Source of the DNA: Hyphomonadaceae bacterium TMED5
Lineage (GTDB): Bacteria; Pseudomonadota; Alphaproteobacteria; Caulobacterales; Hyphomonadaceae
Length of the DNA: 64,000 nt
Reading direction: 5' to 3'
Assembly (NCBI GenBank): GCA_002173095.1
Contig: NHBK01000005.1
Location: forward strand, 1-64,000
Shown: in pieces, positions 18,343 through 25,889 of the stretch
How the letters are laid out: each line of letters starts with the position of its first letter
Numbering within the stretch: the first letter of the stretch is position 1
Notes under the pieces: generated by a model
What the model was told of the DNA's origin: nothing
Seen by the model: only the letters and a program-made list of their open reading frames with translations
Database searches by the model: none
Program-made: the position numbers and the translations under genes

Positions 18343-19158
18343 ATGAGCGCCACGGACATCATCACCCGATATTGCGCGAGCCTTGATACGCAACTGATCG
18401 AGCTCGCTGAAATCCTCAAAAACGCAGCAGAAGGCGTGACCAGCATCACATCTGCGCTGGTCACCCTGCATGGCGAGCTTCATCGCATGGGCGGAGCGGC
18501 GCTGTGCATGGGGTATTCGCATTTCGGAAACCGCATCAAAAGTTTTGAGCGCGACGTAGAGGCAACCATTCTCTCTGAAATCGAACCGGAACGGGAACTT
18601 CTGGGCATATATTTCGAAGAAATCGCGACAATCGCGCGCCTTGCAGAACATGTCCAACCGAAAAACTCACTGCTGTTGCGCCAAAAAAAATTGGAAAGCC
18701 AAAGTGCTCTGAAGCCAGCGGTCAACATGATCCGGACGGCTCAGAAGGACGTGCTTCAGTCACAACGGGTGTTATTCGCAGATGATGACGCATCCATACG
18801 CGATCTGATGCAAGATATTCTGGTCTCTTTGCAGGTTGAAGCCGTCGCGACGGCATGTGACGGCGAAGAATTGCTGAATAAAGCGCCGGACTTCTCTCCA
18901 ACAATCATCATAACCGACTGGCATATGCTGCCGTGTGACGGAATGCAGGTTCTGAGCCGCATCCGTTCAGGCGAAGCTGGTATTGATAAACAGACACCAG
19001 TGATCTTCCTCACTTCAGAGCGGACGTTGAGCGAAGTGCAACATGTGATCTCCAGCGGAGCAGATCAGTTCCTGGTCAAACCCTTCAGCATGCGCACTGT
19101 TGAACGGGTGCTGAAGGACGCCGGCGTGCAGTCCATCGGCTCCTACGCGCACGGCTAG
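18343..19158 (+). CDS. Hpt-REC phosphorelay protein C (copy 1)
   Basis: This 271-residue protein is the third Hpt-REC protein of the first cassette. The Hpt motif LHGELHRMGGAALCMGY has His47. The receiver has FADDDAS, Asp192 in TDWHMLPCDG and Lys246 in LVKPFS. It lies 54 bp after the receiver gene in the kinase operon. Its partner in copy 2 (24654) is the closest relative in the window, sharing HRMGG[AS]ALCMGY. A Cys follows the phospho-acceptor region in every paralogue, which is not part of usual Hpt motifs. Confidence 0.87.
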   Translation: MSATDIITRYCASLDTQLIELAEILKNAAEGVTSITSALVTLHGELHRMGGAALCMGYSHFGNRIKSFERDVEATILSEIEPERELLGIYFEEIATIARLAEHVQPKNSLLLRQKKLESQSALKPAVNMIRTAQKDVLQSQRVLFADDDASIRDLMQDILVSLQVEAVATACDGEELLNKAPDFSPTIIITDWHMLPCDGMQVLSRIRSGEAGIDKQTPVIFLTSERTLSEVQHVISSGADQFLVKPFSMRTVERVLKDAGVQSIGSYAHG

Positions 19159-19492
19159 CGAAATTATATATGATTTTCATGTCGCTTAGGTTGCAACGTC
19201 AGGCGAAATGAGCACATAACACGAATACATCTCAAGGTTGCCGTAATGACAGTTCTTAATGCCTTCGCCTGCCCAGAATTCGAGATTTTAATCGAATTTT
19301 CAAATAAACTATCGTAATCAAACGCTCACAGCGACAGAAAGTAGCTTATTTTACTGGCAATTTTGGCGACATAGCGGATATTTTTGTCGCTTCGCAGCGC
19401 TTTATTTGATCATGTGTAATTATTTATTTCGAATTGTCTTTTGAAATGTTATGGGAAGCTTGGGCAGGCGCAAAGTTGATCAAGAGCTTTAT
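19159..19492. other. AT-rich intergenic region between cassette copies
   Basis: About 330 bp without a convincing gene. It contains AAATAAACTAT at 19302-19312, the same 11-mer that occurs at 14273-14283 ahead of the copy-1 kinase, followed in both cases by AT-rich sequence. It is a plausible promoter region for the lone receiver gene at 19493. No terminator hairpin is evident. Confidence 0.4.
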
Positions 19493-19870
19493 ATGATCAT
19501 CCACTATCTAGAAGACAATCTTGACTGGTGTTTTCAGCTTCATCACTCCGTATCCAAACGACTTGATGCAGCTCTGACCACCAGCCAGAATTTAGAAGAA
19601 ATGTGCGATTATCTGTCCCGCAATGACGCCGACCTCATCCTGGTGGATATTCGTCGACCGGACGCCTTGTCTCTGAAGGACGATGTTCAGCATATCCGGA
19701 AATTTTCCAAAAAGCCGATCCTGTTCATAACGAATGCAAATTGCGATCTGACAGAAGAAAGGGCGCGGCAAAGCGGCGCCCTTGGTGTTCTGGATAAGAA
19801 CCAGGTGTCTATTGATGGCTTTCTGGACGAAGTCACTGCCATTTATGACGAACAGATCCGCCGCGTTTAG
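19493..19870 (+). CDS. Lone receiver-domain protein between the two cassettes
   Basis: About 125 residues from the ATG at 19493. An earlier ATG at 19451 would add 14 residues with no ribosome-binding signal, and the chosen start matches that of the other lone receivers. The receiver features are HYLEDNLDW, Asp in LILVDIRRPD, Thr in FITNA and Lys in VLDKNQV. The LPxxDG loop of classical receivers is missing and the region after Asp is divergent, so it may be a specialised or weakly active receiver. Its stop overlaps that of the opposite-strand gene at 19867 by 4 bp. It has no counterpart after copy 2. Confidence 0.7.
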   Translation: MIIHYLEDNLDWCFQLHHSVSKRLDAALTTSQNLEEMCDYLSRNDADLILVDIRRPDALSLKDDVQHIRKFSKKPILFITNANCDLTEERARQSGALGVLDKNQVSIDGFLDEVTAIYDEQIRRV

Positions 19871-20724
19871 GACGTCGCCTCGACCTCGGACCTTGCATCC
19901 TGCTCAACGGCCACGCCGGCTCGGCGTTTAAGAATATCAATCAGCGCAAACTTCACGACACGCGGGCTGACCGGTTTGGTCAGATGCTTGTCTGCACCAT
20001 TGCATTCAATTTCCATTCGGCTTCGCCCATCACGGCTCGACGTAAAGAACACAACGATTGTATCCTCTGCCAGGTCTGTTCCGCCATTGCGAATGCACTG
20101 AAGAAGCTCCAGCCCGGACACAGGCTTCATTTTCCAGTCTGTTATGATGATATCGGGCCTGAAATCGCTTGCCGCGTTGATCACCTCCAGCCCCGAAGAG
20201 ACTGCCATGACGCGCTTCACACCGATATCCATCAGATAAGTCGAGAGAATTTTCTGAATGAATGGGTCATCATCAGCCAGAACGATGCGCTGATCGCGCA
20301 GGACATCCAGCCATTCCTCGTCGCGGCCTTCTTCCAGCAATTCCTGCTGGTTCCAGTCCTCCACCAGATTATTCATGATGAGACGCGACTTGTCCGGAGT
20401 GATATCGGAAAGCATCAGATCCAGACGCGCAATACGAAATTCGAGCTCATCCAGCGTTTCCTGAATCCCGCGCGTGTGCAGACGAAGGGATTTGGAAATT
20501 TTGGTATCCATGCGTGAAAGTTCGCGCCCGAATTTCCGATACCCCATGCAATGGGCCGCGCCTTTCATGCGGTGCAGCTCAACATGCAAATTGCGAGCAA
20601 TATCCTTGGGATGGATCGAGGAATATTTCCGGGTGTTGTACAAATCATAGAGGCTCGCCAACTGATCAGGCAGCTTCTCACAATAGTCACCCAGTATTTG
20701 TCGAAGTGTTTCATCAGTCTGCAT
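19867..20724 (-). CDS. Hpt-REC phosphorelay protein A' (copy 2)
   Basis: This 285-residue protein is the copy-2 counterpart of 12395-13216. They share LH[AV]ELHRM[SK]GAA, a TPxxSRLI segment after the Hpt domain and GAD[HK][FH]LTKPVSP at the end. Likely phospho-sites are His51 and Asp196 (TDWKMKPVSG). AAGGAT precedes the ATG. It is the second gene of the minus-strand pair, 50 bp after its neighbour. A C-terminal extension of about 20 residues is unlike copy 1. Confidence 0.86.
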   Translation of the reverse strand: MQTDETLRQILGDYCEKLPDQLASLYDLYNTRKYSSIHPKDIARNLHVELHRMKGAAHCMGYRKFGRELSRMDTKISKSLRLHTRGIQETLDELEFRIARLDLMLSDITPDKSRLIMNNLVEDWNQQELLEEGRDEEWLDVLRDQRIVLADDDPFIQKILSTYLMDIGVKRVMAVSSGLEVINAASDFRPDIIITDWKMKPVSGLELLQCIRNGGTDLAEDTIVVFFTSSRDGRSRMEIECNGADKHLTKPVSPRVVKFALIDILKRRAGVAVEQDARSEVEATS

Positions 20725-20774
20725 TTTTTATATCCTTTTCAGACCGGCCTTCTGATTGCCGAACCCGCGACAGC

Positions 20775-21629
20775 TCAGCCTACATCCCAGACCTTGTTCC
20801 GCGTTTGAAAGCGCTTGCCGACAACTTTCAGAACAGCCTCTGAGAGCTCAGACGGAAGGAGAGGCTTAGACAGAAGCTGATTCAGACCATATCGGTTGGC
20901 TTCCATAATGCCTTTACGGTCCTTCACAGCTGTAAAGAACATCACCGGCGTATCACGCTCGAGCGAAGTACGGCCCTGGCGGATACGTTTCAGAAGCTCA
21001 AGGCCACTCACCGGTTCCATATTCCAGTCCGTAACAAGGACGGTCGGCTCGAAAGTTTCCAGCATATCGAGAACTTCACGACCTGAAGAAGCCACGGCGA
21101 TGTCGTTCACACCCAGCTCAGTCAGGGTTTGCTCCATCAGTTCGCGCACATATGGATCATCATCAGCGAAGAGGACCTTCTCACGGCCCAGAATACGCAT
21201 TTTGGCATTCTCGGAGGCACGCTCCAGCTCGCCGTCTTTCTCAGCTGCTTCCAGCTCTTCTAGCGCAGATGCGCGGTTGATTAGCTTGGAGCGTGCTGGC
21301 GACAACCATCCAAACTCGCGGTTCACCGCTTCCAGTTTGCGTCGAATGATCGGTAGCGTCTGACGAACACGGTCCGGTGATGCCCCATTAAGCGACATCA
21401 CTTCACGGTCAATTTTTTCGAGCTCACGGCCCACCTGCAGAAAACCCATACAGTGCGACGCACCGCATAGTCTGTGAGTTTCTGCGTGGAGTTTATGCAG
21501 ATTTGTAAAATGCTCGGGCGCCGTACTCATATCTTCCGGGATCAGACTGATCAGGCCTTCAACCTGACCGGAAAAATCATTGCAGAACCGAGAAACGACA
21601 CTCAACATTTGGTTGTTTATATTTCGCAT
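20775..21629 (-). CDS. Hpt-REC phosphorelay protein B' (copy 2)
   Basis: About 284 residues from the ATG at 21629, chosen because the copy-1 counterpart begins at the same aligned position (MRNINNQM against MSAQQDQM). The Hpt motif HAETHRLCGASHCMGF has His52. The receiver has Asp201 in TDWNMEPVSG and the SKPLLP Lys. An ATG at 21638 is also possible. It is divergent from the frameshifted kinase at 21906 across about 275 bp of AT-rich sequence that should hold promoters for both directions. Confidence 0.86.
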   Translation of the reverse strand: MRNINNQMLSVVSRFCNDFSGQVEGLISLIPEDMSTAPEHFTNLHKLHAETHRLCGASHCMGFLQVGRELEKIDREVMSLNGASPDRVRQTLPIIRRKLEAVNREFGWLSPARSKLINRASALEELEAAEKDGELERASENAKMRILGREKVLFADDDPYVRELMEQTLTELGVNDIAVASSGREVLDMLETFEPTVLVTDWNMEPVSGLELLKRIRQGRTSLERDTPVMFFTAVKDRKGIMEANRYGLNQLLSKPLLPSELSEAVLKVVGKRFQTRNKVWDVG

Positions 21630-21905
21630 GGTCTCCATCCCAATTACTTCAGGCTTCAACTGGTGATAGGCTATCAATACGGGATTAATTAATAAAAACG
21701 CGAAATCCTAATCCCTGAAGGCAATTTCAAAAGCCATTAATTAAATATCTCTTAAAATCCATTCTTCACTTATCTATACTTGAAGCTGATTAAGTGGAGT
21801 TTCCGGTCTTGCCTTCAACGTAACCCCACATTAACGTGTTTAAGCGTGTTGTTAACATATTCGCCTACAGAATAAGTCCAGTGTCAGGGTCTAAAGGTGT
21901 TTACC

Positions 21906-24196
21906 ATGCACAACGACAGGTTTCATATTAATTCGCTGTCCGCAAAGATTATCTTGCTCTGCGGGGTTATCGCTTTGCTCGGAATGGGCGGCGTTATCTG
22001 GATGAACTCCATTCGGGCGCACAATCAGGCCTTTTATACTGCCGAAGCTCAAATGCGCTCAGAAGGTCGACTTATTACAGAGAACGTCGAAAGTGTCCTT
22101 CACACCCTGCGCGAGGACACCGAGATCGTCGCTCTTTCGCCTGATGTTCAGCTGATTGCGGATCACTTTTCCGGCCAATTCGAAGAGACCACGGACTACA
22201 TTACCTTACAGAATGCCCTGAGCACGACGTCACAACTCTTCATGAATGTGATGGAGCGCAGACCCCACGTCTTCCACTACGCCTGATCTCGACCGCCGAT
22301 AACGGTCGCGAGATCGTCCGGGTCAACCGCTTTGGCGACACGCTGGTTACGGTGAGCAATTCAGAGCTTCAGGATAAGGGCGAAGAACCATACATGCAGC
22401 TCGCGCGCACTTTGGCACCGGGACAGGTTGCGTTCTCCGAAATCGATCTAAACCGTGAGAATGGCGTTGTAGACCCGACAAGAACGCCGACAATCCGGGC
22501 CATCACACCTGTCTCAACACGAAATAGCGCAGTGCCCGGCGCCGCGGTCGTGATCAATGCAGATTATGGCGCCATTCTTCAGGACATGGTCAGTTCCATG
22601 AATATTGAAGTTGATACGCTTATCTTCAACGAAGAAGGCGATTCACTTCGCTATGATCCAGCGACAGGCATGTCAGAATTGCTTCTGGCGGAAGAGGCAC
22701 CTGAATATCTTAAAAACTTCATTGCCGATTTTGCAGATGCGCCAAACGAGCAAATTTTCCAACGGGATGGTGTTTTCTACCATGCTTCCACGGACCAGAC
22801 TCTGGTCAACAATCCCGGACGCAGCTTCACCGTTCTTCAGACCGTTCCAAATGAGCTGATCTATTCAGAGTTTGCTTCCAACTTTGCAGAAAACTTCGCT
22901 TTTGCCGGGCTTTTAATGGCAATCTTTCTGGCATGCGCCACAATCGCCGCCTCAAGGCTCACAGCGCCTTTACGCTCGGTCACTTCGACTCTGCGCACTT
23001 TCCCGACAGGCCATGACGTCGATGAGCTGAACCTTCCATACGATCGCAATGATGAGATTGGCGATATGTCCGTCGCCTTCCGTGACCTCATGAATGAACT
23101 CGCACGGGAGAGGATGCAAAAGCAGAAATTCTTCCAACACGCTGTCGACGCTTTTGCCATGATCGACCGCAACGGCATCATTCAGTCCGTCAATCCAGCC
23201 TGTGAAGAGTTGTTCGGCTATAGCGAAGAAGAATTACTGGGCCAGAATGTCAAAATGCTGATGCCAATGCCCTATAGCGGTGAGCACGATCAGTATCTTG
23301 CGAACTATCAACGCACTGGAAAAGCCAAGATTATCGGGATTGGCCGAGACGTTGAAGCGACACATAAAGACGGGTCAACTTTCCCAATCAGTCTTTCCAT
23401 TTCCCAATTCTATCAGAACGGCCAAGTCTATTATTGCGGCTCCATGCGGGACATCTCAAACCGCAAGCAAATGGAACGCATGAAGGATGAGTTCGTCTCT
23501 ACCGTGAACCATGAACTCCGGACTCCGCTCACCTCGATCTTTGGCTCTCTCGACCTCCTGCGCCGTATGTCGGAAGGAAAACTGGATGAGCGCTGCGAGC
23601 GTCTTATCACTCTGGCACACGAAGGCTGTAGCCGCCTCACCAATCTGGTGAATGACATTCTGGATCTGGAAAAAATTGCTGCAGGCAAGATGGAATATCA
23701 TCTTCAAACGCTCAGCGCCCAGGAATTGGTCGAAGACGTTGTTCGTCGCCATGAGACCCTGGCAGATCGGTTTGGCGTTCGCTTCCTGGTGCAACATTTT
23801 TGCGAAGACCAGACGGTCACGGTGGATGCCAACCGGTTCAATCAGGCGTCAGTCAATCTATTATCCAACGCTGCGAAGTTCTCTCCGGATGGTGGCGTGG
23901 TCTCTATCTGGACAGAAGCAAACGCGGATAAATTCATTCGCATCTGTGTTCGCGATGAAGGCCCGGGAATTCCAGACAATTTCAAAACTCGAATTTTTGA
24001 GAAGTTTGCGCAGGCGGACGGGTCTAATCAGCGCAAAACACAAGGCACTGGCCTTGGCCTGAACATCACGAAAACGATTATTGAAGCATTTGGTGGTAAA
24101 ATCGCTTTCGAAACAGAAATCGATAAAGGAACGACATTCTATTTCGACCTGCCGGAGAGTGCTGAACTCGACCAGCCCCTGCAGGTCGCATCATAA
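21906..24196 (+). pseudogene. Membrane histidine kinase (copy 2), single-base frameshift
   Basis: This is the counterpart of the copy-1 kinase. The first part reads from the ATG at 21906 (AAGGTG upstream) to a stop at 22284-22286. The second part continues in another frame to 24196. The break lies at about 22280: adding one C (CTAC-CGC-CTG) restores a continuous match to copy 1 (RLISTADNGRE against RYIEFANNGRE). Domains after repair are two membrane helices with a periplasmic sensor, HAMP, one PAS, HisKA (VNHELRTPL) and an HATPase domain (NLLSNAAKFSP, GTGLGLNITK). It has one PAS where copy 1 has four. The break could be real decay or a sequencing error. Confidence 0.85.
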
Positions 24197-24211
24197 GGAA
24201 AGGAATGCATT

Positions 24212-24613
24212 ATGGGAGCTGATTTACAAAGGGTCCTCTATCTTGAGGATGATCCGAACATCGCCGAAATCGCACAGATGGCGATGGTCGACATCTCCGG
24301 GCTGAACGTCCTTCACTGCGCTTCTGGTGGCGCCGCCATAGAGAATTACGCGCGTTTCCAGCCGGATCTCCTGCTGTTCGAAGTCATGCTGCCTGATATG
24401 GATGGCGTTGAGACCCTTCATGCCATTCGCGAAGCTCATGGCTCGAGCACACCGGTTATCTTTATGACCGCAAAGGCTCAGACGCACGAACAGCAGAAAT
24501 ACATGGACGAAGGCGCACTCAGCGTAATCGTCAAGCCGTTCGACGCCTTCCATCTGGGAGATCAACTCAAATCTCTCTGGTCTGCGCGAGCGCCATTGAA
24601 AATGGGCGCATAG
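24212..24613 (+). CDS. Single-domain response regulator (copy 2) with Glu57 in place of Asp
   Basis: This 133-residue receiver is close to the copy-1 protein throughout (YLEDD, PDLLLF-VMLPD-DGVETL, FMTAKAQ/V, SVIVKPFDA). The phospho-acceptor position reads Glu57 (GAA, in LLFEVMLPDMDG), where copy 1 has Asp57 (GAT). Acidic residues that coordinate magnesium, the Thr and the Lys remain. Such a receiver cannot be phosphorylated at the usual site. Asp-to-Glu changes in some receivers mimic the active form, so it may be locked on. It lies 15 bp after the kinase gene. Confidence 0.9.
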   Translation: MGADLQRVLYLEDDPNIAEIAQMAMVDISGLNVLHCASGGAAIENYARFQPDLLLFEVMLPDMDGVETLHAIREAHGSSTPVIFMTAKAQTHEQQKYMDEGALSVIVKPFDAFHLGDQLKSLWSARAPLKMGA

Positions 24614-24653
24614 ACCGGCGCAAAAAGCGCTATGTCTTCCAGAAAGGAACCCA

Positions 24654-25486
24654 ATGCCCTCAGAAGAGAACAAAGCGTCGACAATTGTCGGCGATTACTG
24701 TGTGAAACTGCCCGACGAGATGCGCAGCGTTACCAATCTCATGGAACGCGCATCAAAGGATCAGCTCGACAGTCTGAATGCACTGAAAGCTCTCTACGCC
24801 GAACTTCACCGAATGGGCGGAAGTGCGCTGTGCATGGGCTATCCGTTTCTGGGTGAATCCATGCGCGAACTCTCCAATGTATTGGCCGAAAAAATTGCCT
24901 CTACAGAGCAGGCTAATGGACGCTTCTACGTCAACATCGCGCAGCAAATGGAATCTCTGGCGCGGCTTGCCTCTCATATTCGACCGGAGCAGTCTCAGTT
25001 TCTTCAAACGGCCCAGCGTCGCGACTCTGCGACCGCTGAGAACGCCAATGCAAAGCCCACAACGGCAAAGCCAGAGGACTTTTCATTACGGCGCGTCGCA
25101 TTTGCAGATGACGATTCCACCATACGAGCGCTCATGCGCAACATTCTGAGCGATCTCGAACTTGAAGCGTTTGAGGTTTACGAGAATGGCGAAAAGCTTC
25201 TACTGAAGGCGCCGCTTCTGAAACCTGATCTGATCATTACAGACTGGTTGATGGCCCCTGTTTCGGGTCTTGATCTGGTGCAAACCGTGCGAAGTGGAAA
25301 GTCAGTCTGCCGAAGGAAACCAAGATTATTCTTCTCACGTCAATCAACACTCTGGACAAGGTTGAACTGGCCGTGAAACAGGGGGCAGACCATTTTCTGG
25401 TCAAGCCATTCTCCGTGGGCGGCGTCGCAAAAGCGATCCAACGGGTGAGCAAGCAAACAAGCCCGGCAACCGCTAGCGCGGCGTAA
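24654..25486 (+). pseudogene. Hpt-REC phosphorelay protein C' (copy 2), frameshifted
   Basis: Counterpart of the gene at 18343. The intact part has the Hpt motif YAELHRMGGSALCMGY (His52) and receiver Asp197 in TDWLMAPVSG. Near 25295-25303 the frame is lost: one missing A in GGAAAG would restore it. The following frame then gives KIILLTS, GADHFLVKPFS and a stop at 25484-25486, all expected receiver features. Without repair the protein ends at 25376 after an unrelated tail and lacks the Thr and Lys of the receiver. Its 3' end overlaps the convergent receiver gene by 14 bp. Confidence 0.83.
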
Positions 25487-25871
25487 ACTCCAAGGCGAGC
25501 TGTTCCAGTGCGGCAGTCGTGATCGGCTTAGACACGAATGTGTCTATAAGCGGATGCGCCTCTGCCCGTCGCACATCTTCCGGATCAATCGTGCCGGACA
25601 CCATGACCAGCAGAGTTCCCTTGCGAAGCTCCTCATACAACTCGCCATAGGCATCCAGAAACTCCCAGCCATTCATGCGCGGCATATTGATGTCCAGGAA
25701 AATAGCATCGATCTGAGACCGGCCGGCATTTTTCAAATAAGCCAGAGCATCATCTGCATAAATGAACTCCAGAATCTCGTTTGCAGCGTCAGCCTGTCGG
25801 AGAACGCACGCATGCAGAAAATTGTCATTGGCATTGTCATCAATGAGCATGACAGTCCCGAATTTCTGCAT
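25473..25871 (-). CDS. Single-domain response regulator, Rcp1-like
   Basis: The 132-residue receiver has MLIDDNANDN, acceptor Asp in IFLDINMPRMNGWEFL, Ser/Gly in MVSGT and Lys in VSKPIT. The DDN-x-x-D and NMPRMNG pattern is like the Rcp1-type receivers that sit beside phytochrome-like or PAS kinases. It starts 18 bp after the stop of the CheB-CheR-kinase gene, so both are one operon and are probably partners. It belongs to a different receiver subfamily from the cassette proteins. Confidence 0.88.
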   Translation of the reverse strand: MQKFGTVMLIDDNANDNFLHACVLRQADAANEILEFIYADDALAYLKNAGRSQIDAIFLDINMPRMNGWEFLDAYGELYEELRKGTLLVMVSGTIDPEDVRRAEAHPLIDTFVSKPITTAALEQLALEFTPR

Positions 25872-25889
25872 TGCGCATCCCTCCCCTCG

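Noticed and set aside
12395-25486. Chemotaxis operon
   Set aside because: There is no CheA, CheW or methyl-accepting receptor, and the CheB-CheR domains are in a PAS-kinase fusion. CheY-like receivers alone are not evidence for chemotaxis.
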